NCBI GenBank assembly: GCA_019245275.1
Contig: JAFARW010000066.1
Coordinates: 1-15,241 of the forward strand
DNA length: 15,241 bases
Reading direction: 5' to 3'
DNA from: Vulcanimicrobiota bacterium
GTDB lineage: Bacteria > Vulcanimicrobiota > Vulcanimicrobiia > Vulcanimicrobiales > Vulcanimicrobiaceae
Within the stretch, counting starts at the first letter, position 1. Each line of letters starts with the position of its first letter. Below are positions 1 to 7,924 of the stretch, in pieces. Below the pieces are notes generated by a model that was not told the DNA's origin, did not search any database, and saw nothing but the letters and a program-made list of their open reading frames with translations. A program made the translations under genes and the position numbers.

Positions 1-824
1 AGGTCATGCTCGTCGGCCAAACGGTCAATTCGTATCGCGACCCGAGTGGGGCGGACTTCGGAACGCTGGTTCGCGCGGTTGCCGACATTCCGCAACTCGA
101 GCGGCTGACGTTCATCTCGCCGCACCCGAAGGATTTCACGGAAAAGATTATCCGCGACCTCGCAGCGGTTCCGCAACTAAATCCGCGCGTCCACCTGCCG
201 TTGCAATCGGCAAGCGATGCGATTTTGCGGCGGATGAACCGCAAATACACAATCGCGGAGTACGCTGAGAAACTCGCGCTCTTCCGGCAACACTTGCCGG
301 CGTGGGCAGTGACGACGGACGTTATCGTCGGCTTTCCCGGCGAAACCGATGCCGATTTTGAACGGACACTTGAGTTTTGCGAGCGCGCGCGTTTCGCGCA
401 GGCCTTCATGTTTATCTACTCACCACGGCGCGGAACGCCCGCGGCGAAGTGGGAGCAGATTGCGCCCGCGATCAGTGCGGCGCGGTTTCAGCGACTAGCC
501 GAAGTGCAGAATGCGGCAACCCTGGCTTACCATCAACGCAAGCTCGGCACTGAAGTGCGAGCGCTGCTCGCCGGTCCATCGAAAAAAGACGCCACCAAAC
601 TCGCAGGCAAGACGCCCGACAATGTGACCGTAATCGTGCCGCAGCCTGAGGAACTCTCTTTACGCGAGTATGCTGCGACGCCGTGGATCGATGTTCGCGT
701 CAGCGAGGCGCACGTTTGGGGTTGTGCCGGCACGATGGTACGGCGCGCAGCGCGCTACGAGGAGTGCGGCGTTGCCGTCCGTTCACCGATGCTCGATTTG
801 ATCGCGCCGGCACAGGCCGGCTAA
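1..824 (+). CDS. miaB: tRNA-2-methylthio-N6-dimethylallyladenosine synthase MiaB, 3' part
   Basis: Radical SAM methylthiotransferase that adds the 2-methylthio group to i6A37 of tRNAs reading UNN codons, turning MiaA's product into ms2i6A. The reading frame is already open at base 3, and the family motif VGQTVNSY stands at the window edge, so the gene starts upstream. The N-terminal UPF0004 domain and the CxxxCxxC cluster motif lie outside the window. What is visible is the rest of the radical SAM barrel, with LPLQSASDAILRRMNR, DVIVGFPGETDADF and FIYSPRRGTPAA, followed by a C-terminal TRAM domain (about the last 75 residues, with AGKTPDNVTVIV). The TAA stop overlaps the stop of the convergent TPR gene. 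MiaB is favoured over RimO or MtaB because of the VGQTVNSY and YSPRRGTPAA motifs and because mutS, mutL and miaA follow. Confidence 0.93.
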   Translation, partial: VMLVGQTVNSYRDPSGADFGTLVRAVADIPQLERLTFISPHPKDFTEKIIRDLAAVPQLNPRVHLPLQSASDAILRRMNRKYTIAEYAEKLALFRQHLPAWAVTTDVIVGFPGETDADFERTLEFCERARFAQAFMFIYSPRRGTPAAKWEQIAPAISAARFQRLAEVQNAATLAYHQRKLGTEVRALLAGPSKKDATKLAGKTPDNVTVIVPQPEELSLREYAATPWIDVRVSEAHVWGCAGTMVRRAARYEECGVAVRSPMLDLIAPAQAG

Positions 825-1321
825 ACAGATTCGTCAAGTTCTTTAGCGTAATTCGCGAGCGAGCGATTGTACCGCGGAAGGTGACCGCTGAGCGCCGTGA
901 GAGCCAGCGCTGCCGCTTCTTTCGCGTGCCCAGTGTCGACAAGCGCCAGCGCAAGAAACGCAATGACCGCATCGTCGAGCTCATCGGATTCGGCGGCTCG
1001 TTCCGCCCTTAGCAGAGCGACGCTTTCTTCCGGTTGTCCCAGATTGCGAAGCGAGCTCGCCAATTGAATCACCGCGCGGCGACGACGCCCAGCCTTCAGG
1101 CCCGCCGAGAGAGCTTGGCGGTAGAGCGTAACCGCCTCCCTCGGCCGGCCGATCGAATCGTTTGCAGACGCCGTTTCGAACAATGCGACCGCGTCACCAT
1201 GAGGTAGCTCGGCAGTCAGCCCTTCGACGCGTTCAAGAAACTCCTCGCCATCGTAGTCGTCGAAGGCGGACCACAGCGCCGCCATCCGTCGCTCCCACAC
1301 CGCGTTCGTCTCCATCGCCAC
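821..1321 (-). CDS. small tetratricopeptide-repeat (TPR) protein
   Basis: A 166-residue, wholly alpha-helical soluble protein with no signal peptide or membrane segment. About three TPR-like helix pairs are visible: residues about 46-75 (ALFETASANDSIGRPREAVT), 80-110 (RRAVIQLASSLRNLGQPEES) and 117-160 (FLALALVDTGHAKEAAALAL, then HLPRYNRSLANYAKEL). This pattern is that of the TPR_5-type family of small cytosolic proteins of unknown function; TPRs normally bind proteins. The start shown is GTG, with an in-frame ATG two codons later (1315) as an equally good choice; neither has a convincing ribosome binding site. It is the only minus-strand gene between miaB and mutS, is convergent with miaB (stops overlap) and divergent from mutS. 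Function unknown. Confidence 0.8.
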   Translation of the reverse strand: MAMETNAVWERRMAALWSAFDDYDGEEFLERVEGLTAELPHGDAVALFETASANDSIGRPREAVTLYRQALSAGLKAGRRRRAVIQLASSLRNLGQPEESVALLRAERAAESDELDDAVIAFLALALVDTGHAKEAAALALTALSGHLPRYNRSLANYAKELDESV

Positions 1322-1398
1322 AAGAGTTTCTCAGAGTGAGCGCGAGCGCCCTTATGCAGAAGTTATGCACAGTGCGCGTACCGAAGCCGCGCGGAAGC

Positions 1399-3867
1399 AT
1401 GACCGGCTACTCGCCGATGCTCGATCAGTACTTTGGGATGAAAGCACGTCACCCGGAAGCGCTGTTGCTCTCGCGCGTCGGTGATTTCTACGAAGCATAC
1501 GGTGAAGATGCGGAAACGGTAGCGCGGGCGCTTTCGATTGCTTTAACCTCGAAAGAGGCCGGAGGCGGAAAACGTGTCGCGATGGCCGGCGTCCCGCACC
1601 ATGCGCTAGCGCAGTATCTGCAGCGGCTCGTCGATCAACGTTGGATCGTTGCGCTTGCCGAGCAGCTCGAACTTCCGCAAGCGAACAAACTCGTGCGGCG
1701 CGATGTCGTGCGCATCATCACCCCCGGCACCCTGATCGAAGAAAATCTGCTCGACCACAAGCAAAACAACTACTTGGCGGCTATTACGATCGTCGGCGAT
1801 ACTTTTGCGTTGGCTTATGCGGACGTTTCAACCGGTCGCGCGGCTGCGACGGCAGTCGATGGAGACGACGCCTATGAAGAATTGCTTGCCGAGATCGAGC
1901 GGATCGGGCCGGCGGAGATCGTAGCCGATGTCCCTGCGGATGTGCGCGCGTCGATTGGCGCGTCGCTTGAGAATCTCGGGGCTCGACTCGTGACGTCTGG
2001 GCTCTCCGCTGTGGAACAGCGCAACCGCAATGCACTTGGCGGATTTTCGATGGACCAATCGCTGGCAATGCATCAGGCGCTCGACGCGCTGCTCGCGTTT
2101 GTTCGCAAGACGGGCGTCACAACCGGCGATGCGCTCTCGGCACCCGAGTATTATCGCCGGCAAACCTTTCTGGCGCTCGACGCTCAAACGCGCAGGAACC
2201 TCGAACTGACGCACGCCCAGGGCGCGAACCCGAAAGCGACGTTGATCGCGACGCTCGATCGCTGCTCGACGTCGATGGGATCGCGGATGCTTTCGCGCTG
2301 GATTCTGGCGCCGCTCGTTGATGCGGCCGCGATCCGCGACCGCGCCGACTGCGTACAGACGCTGATCGACGAGGGCGTGCGACGGGAGGCGATTCAGGAA
2401 CTGCTGCGCGGTTGCTTCGATCTCGAACGGATCGCACAGAAGATTCGCTTCCGTCGCGCTGGTCCGCGCGATCTCGTCTCGCTGCGGCGCACACTGGAGG
2501 TGATGCGTCCATTGCATGCGATCACGCCGCCGGGACTGCGCCGGTGCATCGAGCGCATCGGCTCGTTCGATGAGGTTTTCGATCTCTTGCGACGCGCGCT
2601 CGTCGAAGATCCGCCGGTTCAGATTTCAGATGGCGGCGCAATTAGGCCGGAGTTCGATGCCGAACTCGCGGAGTGTGTTGCGCTGCGGGGCGATACGCGT
2701 GCCAAACTCAACGAGCTCGAGGAACGCGAGCGCGAACGCACCGGAATAAGATCCCTCAAGGTTCGCTACGCGAGCGCATTTGGTTACGCGATCGAAATCT
2801 CACGCGCCAACCTTGGCGCGGTTCCGCCTGAATACGTGCGCAAGCAGACCTTGACGAGCGGCGAACGGTTCGTGACTCCGGAGCTCAAAGAGCTCGAGAT
2901 TGCGATTTCGAGCGCGCACAGCCGGCAACTACGTCTGGAAGGTCGGCTCTTTGACGAAATCGTCGAACGCATTGCAGTCGCAACTGACGATCTGCTCCAA
3001 ACCGCTGACGCGTTAGCCGAACTCGACGTCCTCTGCGCGCTCGCGCAATGCGCCGCGGAGCGCGGCTACGTGCGGCCAATTTTCGTTGACGAGAGCCGGA
3101 TCGACATCAACGATGGGCGTCATCCAGTCATGGAGACGATCTTGCGCAAGGACTTCGTGCCGAACGATCTTCACCTTGAAGAGGACGGTCAGCGGTTCAT
3201 CGTGCTGACTGGGCCCAACATGGGCGGCAAGTCGACGTACCTGCGTCAGACCGCGCTGCTTGTAATCCTTGCGCAGATCGGATCCTTTGTGCCGGCGAAA
3301 TCTGCTCGGCTCGGCATCGTCGATCGCATCTTCACACGGATCGGCGCGGGCGACGATTTGGCGTCAGGGCAGTCGACATTTTATGCGGAGATGGCAGAGA
3401 CGGCCGCAATTCTGCGGCGCTGCACGCACAGCAGTCTTCTGCTGATCGACGAAGTCGGCCGCGGCACCGGGACGATCGATGGGCTTTCGATCGCCCAAGC
3501 GATCTGCGAATTTCTGCTCGGATTAGAAGAGCAAGGGCCTTTTGTACTTTTTGCAACCCATTTTCACGAGCTTGTCACGCTGGCCGCTCATTGGAAGAAT
3601 GTCGCAAACTTCCACCTAACGGCGGTTGAGAACACCGCACGCGGCATCCCCGTTTTCTCGCATCGTGTTCTGCCTGGAAGCTCGTCACGTTCGTTCGGCA
3701 TCGAGGTCGCAAAGATGGCCGGCTTGCCCGATGCGGTGATCGATCGCGCGCAAGAGATTTCCGATGCGCTCTCAGGCCGCCCGGATGTCGAAGACCAAGT
3801 TCCACTGAAGCGCAAGTTGGCGAAAGTCGTGCCGCCCGAGCGGCAGCTGAATCTACTCAACGATTGA
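1399..3867 (+). CDS. mutS: DNA mismatch repair protein MutS
   Basis: Recognises mismatches and small loops in DNA as a dimer and, with ATP, recruits MutL. From the ATG at 1399 the protein has 822 residues, close to the family norm. The mismatch-probing F-x-E is intact (GDFYEAYGEDA, Phe30 and Glu32), so this is a true MutS1. Connector, lever and clamp domains occupy roughly 120-540. The C-terminal ABC-type ATPase has Walker A GPNMGGKST (605-613), Walker B LLLIDE (Asp684, Glu685), the ATHFHEL switch and the RSFGIEVAKMAGLP helix region. One oddity: the signature loop reads GRGTGTIDG where GRGTST/SxDG is usual (Gly691 replaces Ser). The frame stays open upstream to 1162, but the sequence before 1399 is low-complexity and antisense to the TPR gene. 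GTG at 1372 or ATG at 1354 are alternative starts; no ribosome binding site decides. First gene of the 1399-9126 operon. Confidence 0.97.
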   Translation: MTGYSPMLDQYFGMKARHPEALLLSRVGDFYEAYGEDAETVARALSIALTSKEAGGGKRVAMAGVPHHALAQYLQRLVDQRWIVALAEQLELPQANKLVRRDVVRIITPGTLIEENLLDHKQNNYLAAITIVGDTFALAYADVSTGRAAATAVDGDDAYEELLAEIERIGPAEIVADVPADVRASIGASLENLGARLVTSGLSAVEQRNRNALGGFSMDQSLAMHQALDALLAFVRKTGVTTGDALSAPEYYRRQTFLALDAQTRRNLELTHAQGANPKATLIATLDRCSTSMGSRMLSRWILAPLVDAAAIRDRADCVQTLIDEGVRREAIQELLRGCFDLERIAQKIRFRRAGPRDLVSLRRTLEVMRPLHAITPPGLRRCIERIGSFDEVFDLLRRALVEDPPVQISDGGAIRPEFDAELAECVALRGDTRAKLNELEERERERTGIRSLKVRYASAFGYAIEISRANLGAVPPEYVRKQTLTSGERFVTPELKELEIAISSAHSRQLRLEGRLFDEIVERIAVATDDLLQTADALAELDVLCALAQCAAERGYVRPIFVDESRIDINDGRHPVMETILRKDFVPNDLHLEEDGQRFIVLTGPNMGGKSTYLRQTALLVILAQIGSFVPAKSARLGIVDRIFTRIGAGDDLASGQSTFYAEMAETAAILRRCTHSSLLLIDEVGRGTGTIDGLSIAQAICEFLLGLEEQGPFVLFATHFHELVTLAAHWKNVANFHLTAVENTARGIPVFSHRVLPGSSSRSFGIEVAKMAGLPDAVIDRAQEISDALSGRPDVEDQVPLKRKLAKVVPPERQLNLLND

Positions 3868-3869
3868 CA

Positions 3870-5546
3870 ATGATTCATCTTCTCGATGCCACGACGATCG
3901 GGCAGATCGCCGCCGGCGAGATAATCGAACGGCCGGCCTCGGTCGTCAAGGAACTCGTCGAGAATTCGATCGATGCGCACGCCACGCGCGTCGATGTCAG
4001 CGTCGAAGAAGGCGGATTACGCTCGATTCAGGTCGGCGACGACGGCGACGGGATTGCGCCGGAACAACTCGCGTTGGCCGTGCGCCGGCACGCAACAAGC
4101 AAACTCGCTGAGGCTTCAGATCTCGAATCAATTCAAACGCTCGGCTTTCGCGGAGAGGGATTGGCAAGCATCGCCGCAGTTTCGCGAGTGAAAGTTACTT
4201 CGCGCGCGGGCGGGGCGCAGGTCGGAGCTGCAGTTGCAGCGTTTGGTGAAACGGTTGGCGACGTTGAGCCGGCGAGCGCTTCGCGCGGAACGAGAGTCGA
4301 AGCGCGCGATCTCTTCTCGAACGTTCCGGTGCGGCGTGAATACCTGCGTTCGCCGGCGGCGGAATTCCGGCGCATCTCGAGTTGGCTTGCAACGTTCGCG
4401 CTCGGCTACCCGCGCGTGACATTTTCGTTGACGCACGACGGAAAGTCGGTGTGGATCATGCCGGCAGTCAGCGATCCGCAACAACGTTTGAACGCCGTCT
4501 TTGGAAAGGAAGCGGCAACGCATCTGCTTCCGCTGCAAGATCATGCCGCCCGCGATTTAGCCGGCGAAGTTGCGGGCTTTATTAGCGCGCCGGGTTGGGA
4601 TCGGCCAGACCGGCGGATGCAGCTGCTCTTCATCAACGGGCGATTGTTACGCAGCACGCTGCTCGCGGGCGCCTGGACGGCGGCCTATTCGACCTTTGCG
4701 ATGGTCGGACGCAATCCATACGGCGTGCTCTTTCTGAAGTTACCGGCCGACCACGTTGATTCGAACGTCCATCCTACGAAGAGCGACGTGCGTCTGCGCT
4801 TCAACCACCAGGTCTTTGAATCGGTCCGCCGTGCGATCGCGACCACGCTTCGTAGCAACGCGACCGCCGGGTTTCGGGATGCCGTGTCGCTCGCGCCGGA
4901 CTGCGTCGATACTAGCTTGTCGCATTTGCAAACGCTCTTCGAAACCGCGCCGCACGACGGACAGGAACCGAGCGACTATGCCGGCGCCGCGCGATTGCGC
5001 GTTCTCGGACAGCTCGCCGAAACGTATGTCATTGCGACTGATGGGCGCGCACTGATTCTTCTGGACCAACACGCTGCCCACGAGCGCATCGCCTACGAAA
5101 GGATCGTCGCAAGCTCGAAAAACTCAAGCCCATCAGAACCGCTTCTGGTTCCTTTGACCTTCGAGCTGAACGCGAGCGAGAGCGAGGCGCTCGAAAGCGC
5201 CACTCCGTTCTTGAGAGAAGGCGGATTGCAGATCGAAGAGTTTGGCGAGCGCTCGTATCGGATCGTCGCGACGCCGAACGGATACAGCGCACGAGCGTTC
5301 GATCTGCGCGGCTTTCTTGACGACCTCTTTGCGGCGCCGGCGGGACGCGATGTTCGCGAACGAATTTGGGCGTCACTCGCTTGTCATTCGGTTACGCGTG
5401 CCGGCGAGCGGCTCGAGCCGGCGGAGATGACGACGCTGATCGAGCGTTTGCAAGCCACATCGAATCCGATGCACTGCCCGCATGGCCGCCCCACGGTCGT
5501 GCGGCTCGATGAAGAGGCGCTCGGGCGCATGTTTAAGCGTATCTAA
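3870..5546 (+). CDS. mutL: DNA mismatch repair protein MutL (latent endonuclease type)
   Basis: Links MutS mismatch recognition to strand cutting and excision. 558 residues from ATG 3870, two bases after the mutS stop. A TTG at 3864 that overlaps the mutS stop (TTGA) is an alternative start two codons earlier. The N-terminal GHKL ATPase shows VVKELVENSIDA, DDGDGI, RRHATSK and TLGFRGEGLASI (residues about 25-105), and the transducer domain ends with NVHPTKSDVRL (about 299-309). The linker is short (about 335-375). The C-terminal dimerisation domain carries DQHAAHERIAYE (399-410), which fits the metal-binding endonuclease motif DQHA(x)2E(x)4E, plus ACHS and CPHGRP near the end. This MutL should therefore nick DNA itself, as in bacteria without MutH. 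The end overlaps the likely start of miaA. Confidence 0.96.
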   Translation: MIHLLDATTIGQIAAGEIIERPASVVKELVENSIDAHATRVDVSVEEGGLRSIQVGDDGDGIAPEQLALAVRRHATSKLAEASDLESIQTLGFRGEGLASIAAVSRVKVTSRAGGAQVGAAVAAFGETVGDVEPASASRGTRVEARDLFSNVPVRREYLRSPAAEFRRISSWLATFALGYPRVTFSLTHDGKSVWIMPAVSDPQQRLNAVFGKEAATHLLPLQDHAARDLAGEVAGFISAPGWDRPDRRMQLLFINGRLLRSTLLAGAWTAAYSTFAMVGRNPYGVLFLKLPADHVDSNVHPTKSDVRLRFNHQVFESVRRAIATTLRSNATAGFRDAVSLAPDCVDTSLSHLQTLFETAPHDGQEPSDYAGAARLRVLGQLAETYVIATDGRALILLDQHAAHERIAYERIVASSKNSSPSEPLLVPLTFELNASESEALESATPFLREGGLQIEEFGERSYRIVATPNGYSARAFDLRGFLDDLFAAPAGRDVRERIWASLACHSVTRAGERLEPAEMTTLIERLQATSNPMHCPHGRPTVVRLDEEALGRMFKRI

Positions 5547-6452
5547 CATCAGCACGGAAGGCATTCTCGTCATCGCGGGCGCAACCGCGTCCGGAAAGAC
5601 CGAGTTAGCAATCGCGCTCGCGCAGCGATTCAACGCGGAAATCATCGGTGCCGATTCACGCCAGATCTACCGCGGGATGCCGATTGGAACCGCAGCGCCG
5701 ACGGCTGCACAGCGCGCCACCGTACCGCATCACCTTATAGAAATCGTCGATCCGCAGCAGCGATACTCGGCGGCGCGCTTCGCCGAAGAGGCGGTCGCGC
5801 AAATCAAGGAGATCCACGCGCGTGGAAGACGAGCGATCATTGCCGGTGGGACCGGCTTTTACATCCGCGCGTTGACCGGAGCGGTTGCGCTTTCTCCCCC
5901 GCCGACCTTGACATTCGCAGCCGGCTGGCGCTCGAATCGCGCACTCACGACGCTGCATTCTTGCACCAATGGCTCGCCACGCGAGTGCCGGAGCGCGCTG
6001 CAGCGATCGCAGTCCAAGATCGCTACCGCGTATCGCGTGCGCTCGAGATTTCCTTGACGCAAGATGTTTCCGAAAGACCGGCGCGCATCTCGTTGCCGCG
6101 TGAAGGCATCCCGTTTGCAAAAGTATTCATCGATGTCGACGATGCGACTTTAGCGCAAAGGATCGCAGCGCGCGTCGACGCGATGCTTGCAGCGGGTTTC
6201 GTGGATGAGGCGGAACGCGTTGGGCCGGGTGCAGTCGCAGCGTCGGCGGTCGGCTATCTGCAAGCGCTTGCCTATCTGCACGGCTGGGCCACGTTTGCCG
6301 AGCTTCGTAGCACAATCGCTCGAGCGACGCGTCAGTATGCGAAGCGTCAGCGAACGTGGTTTCGCAGCGAGCCGCAAACGACTTGGTTGCGCAGCAGCGA
6401 TGTGCGCTTGGACATCGAGAACTTGGCAAGGGAAAAACTCGGATGGGCATGA
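5509..6452 (+). CDS. miaA: tRNA dimethylallyltransferase MiaA, interrupted by a -1 frameshift
   Basis: Transfers a dimethylallyl group to N6 of A37 in tRNAs reading UNN codons; MiaB (window start) acts on this product. The gene lies in two frames. Frame one (5509 to about 5900) holds the P-loop GATASGKT (residues 24-31), DSRQIY (49-54) and GGTGFYIRAL (113-122). The remainder is one base back in frame, from PADLDIRSRLALESR through DRYRVSRALEI to the family's C-terminal QYAKRQRTWFR, ending at TGA 6452. The switch falls at a run of five C (5896-5900); one extra C would give an uninterrupted 314-residue protein of normal length. Unshifted translation stops at 6057 after about 50 unrelated residues (182 aa in all). 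ATG 5509, inside the mutL end, is the only standard start in frame before the P-loop. Causes to separate: sequencing error, recent mutation, or programmed slippage. Confidence 0.9.
5895..5901 (+). other. frameshift site in miaA (T CCC CCG heptamer)
   Basis: The two halves of miaA join here. In the incoming frame the codons are CCC (5896-5898) and CCG (5899-5901). Slipping back one base gives TCC and CCC, then GCC GAC CTT, so translation reads ALSPPADLDIRSRL, which is what MiaA proteins look like at this point. The heptamer fits the X XXY YYZ form only loosely (the first base is T). A GGAG at 5878-5881 lies 13 bases upstream, near the distance at which Shine-Dalgarno-like sequences stimulate -1 slippage in dnaX. 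I see no strong hairpin just downstream. A lost C in the run would look the same. Confidence 0.75.
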
Positions 6453-6724
6453 ACGCCGCTCGCATGGCCGCAACCAATGCGCCGCGCGCACTGCCGTTGC
6501 AGGACGGCTATCTCTCGGAGATCCGGCGTCTGAACGTTCCCGTTACGATCTATCTGGTCAACGGTTTTCAGTTGCGCGGCATCGTCAAGGGATTCGACGC
6601 TTTCACGATTTTGCTCGAGTACGAGCGCAAGACGCATTTGGTGTACAAGCACGCTGTTTCGACGGTGTCGCCGCAGAACGCGTTTACGCCGAACGGATCC
6701 GCCGCAGAGCCGCCGCAAACTTGA
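6443..6724 (+). CDS. hfq: RNA chaperone Hfq
   Basis: Hexameric Sm-like protein that binds U-rich sRNA ends and A-rich mRNA sites and promotes sRNA-mRNA pairing. The Sm1 segment VPVTIYLVNGFQLRGIVKGF and the Sm2 motif YKHAVST are both present, with the proximal-face LQD (residues 19-21) and the rim RR pair (IRRLN). 93 residues: an N-terminal extension of about 18, the Sm core, and a short acidic/proline tail (about 15 residues), shorter than the E. coli tail. The start chosen is ATG 6443, with AAGGGA at 6428-6433 as a plausible ribosome binding site; ATG 6449, which overlaps the miaA stop (ATGA), would remove two residues. Directly downstream of miaA, as in many bacteria. Confidence 0.95.
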   Translation: MGMNAARMAATNAPRALPLQDGYLSEIRRLNVPVTIYLVNGFQLRGIVKGFDAFTILLEYERKTHLVYKHAVSTVSPQNAFTPNGSAAEPPQT

Positions 6725-7506
6725 GCACCGTCGTGCCGCTGACGAAGCTGCACGGCACGCGCAACGACTTCATTCTGATCGACCACCGGGACCGGCAGTT
6801 TGAGAACTACTCGGTGCTCGCGCGTTCTCTCTGCGATCGCCACAGCAGCATCGGCGCGGACGGCTTGCTCATCATCTTGCCATCGGAGAGCGCGGATGTG
6901 CGGATGCGGATCTTCAATCCCGACGGTTCGGAAGCCGAGATGTGCGGTAACGGCATCCGTTGCGTTGCAGCATATCTGTTCGAAGACGGCGCGCCGCCGG
7001 ATCTTCATGTTGAGACGCTCGCCGGCGTTATCGAAACTCAAGCGCGGCGTGACGGCGATCGGTACACGGTGCGCGTAAGGTTGCCGGCACCGCAGATCAT
7101 GCCCGCGGGGATCCCTAACGGCTACGCTGTGCAGGCCGGCAATCCCAACGTCGTGATTTTCGGTGATTCATTTGATGGAGTTGATTTGCCGGCCATGGGT
7201 CCGCTAATCAGCAGTAAGTACCGGGACGGTGCAAACGTGCACGTTGCTGTTCCGTGCGCGCCGGATCGCTTGGAGGTGCATCACTGGGAGCGCGGCGTCG
7301 GGCCGACGTTGTCGTGCGGTACGGGAGCAGTTGCAGCCGCTGGGGCGGCGATCTACCGCGGCGTTGTGCGGTCGCCGGTCGCCGTCATTGTTCCGGGTGG
7401 CGAGTTGATTGTCGAATGGGATGGCGCCGGTGATGCATGGTTAACCGGCGAGGCGGTTCGCGTCTTCGATACGACGGTACGCTACGATGACGTCGTTGCG
7501 AACTGA
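6721..7506 (+). CDS. dapF: diaminopimelate epimerase DapF
   Basis: Cofactor-independent racemase that interconverts LL- and meso-diaminopimelate for lysine and peptidoglycan synthesis. Both catalytic cysteines are in their motifs: EMCGNGIRC (Cys75) and LSCGTGAVA (Cys199), with the upstream GADGLL and FNPDGSEAE. The start is TTG 6721, overlapping the hfq stop (TTGA); a GTG at 6733 is possible. The open frame reaches back to 6187, but that part lies over miaA and hfq and does not resemble DapF. Length 261, slightly under the usual 270-280. Odd residue: the commonly conserved GNPH motif reads GNPN (Asn142), although the rest of the active site, including WERGVGPT, looks normal. The 3' end overlaps the GNAT gene by 20 bases. 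Confidence 0.95.
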   Translation: MSTVVPLTKLHGTRNDFILIDHRDRQFENYSVLARSLCDRHSSIGADGLLIILPSESADVRMRIFNPDGSEAEMCGNGIRCVAAYLFEDGAPPDLHVETLAGVIETQARRDGDRYTVRVRLPAPQIMPAGIPNGYAVQAGNPNVVIFGDSFDGVDLPAMGPLISSKYRDGANVHVAVPCAPDRLEVHHWERGVGPTLSCGTGAVAAAGAAIYRGVVRSPVAVIVPGGELIVEWDGAGDAWLTGEAVRVFDTTVRYDDVVAN

Positions 7507-7924
7507 AGTCGTCATACGTGCCGCGGAGCGCAGCGACGTTCCGCGCATCATCGAACTTGCTGGGCAGCTGGGCTACACGGTGAGCGCGGCGCGGGTCGGA
7601 AGCGCGATTGATGTTGCAGATGATCGAGCGCTGCTCGTCGCGATCGATGGCGAGAGCGTCGTTGGTTGGATCGCGCTGGCGCGTGATATGGCGTTGCTCG
7701 GCGAGGGCGATGGTTGGATCGAAGGCTTGGTGGTGGCTGAAGCCCATCGCAACCACAGTATCGGCTCGACGCTGCTCGCCTGCGCGCACGAGTGGGCCCG
7801 CAAAAAAGGATGCGTGCGGATGCGCGTTCGCTCCAATGTCGTGCGCGATCGCGCGCACCGCTTCTACGAACGCGAAGGCTACCGCCGATTCAAGACGCAG
7901 CATAACTACGAGTACCGGCTGTGA
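7487..7924 (+). CDS. GNAT-family N-acetyltransferase
   Basis: 145-residue single-domain acetyltransferase that would use acetyl-CoA; substrate unknown. It begins VVIRAAERSDVPRIIELAGQ, a typical GNAT first strand and helix. The acetyl-CoA-binding motif A is at residues about 81-107 (LVVAEAHRNHSIGSTLLACA); the usual R/Q-x-x-G-x-G/A pyrophosphate loop is altered to RNHSIGS. The closing motif B is FYEREGYRRF. The start ATG 7487 lies inside the dapF end, so translation is probably coupled; no clear ribosome binding site. The last bases overlap the GTG of the radical SAM gene (GTGA). Similar small GNATs act on amino acids, aminoglycosides or protein N-termini, and the sequence does not choose between these. 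Confidence 0.88.
   Translation: MTSLRTEVVIRAAERSDVPRIIELAGQLGYTVSAARVGSAIDVADDRALLVAIDGESVVGWIALARDMALLGEGDGWIEGLVVAEAHRNHSIGSTLLACAHEWARKKGCVRMRVRSNVVRDRAHRFYEREGYRRFKTQHNYEYRL

Noticed and set aside
1162..1398. 79-residue N-terminal extension of the mutS frame
   Set aside because: Arg/Pro/Ser-rich, lies antisense over the TPR gene, and MutS proteins begin about where ATG 1399 does.
1828..2517. 229-residue minus-strand open frame inside mutS
   Set aside because: Shadow of a certain gene, with no domain and skewed composition.
6187..6720. Long frame upstream of and continuous with dapF
   Set aside because: It overlaps miaA and hfq in another frame and is unlike DapF; homology begins only after the TTG at 6721.
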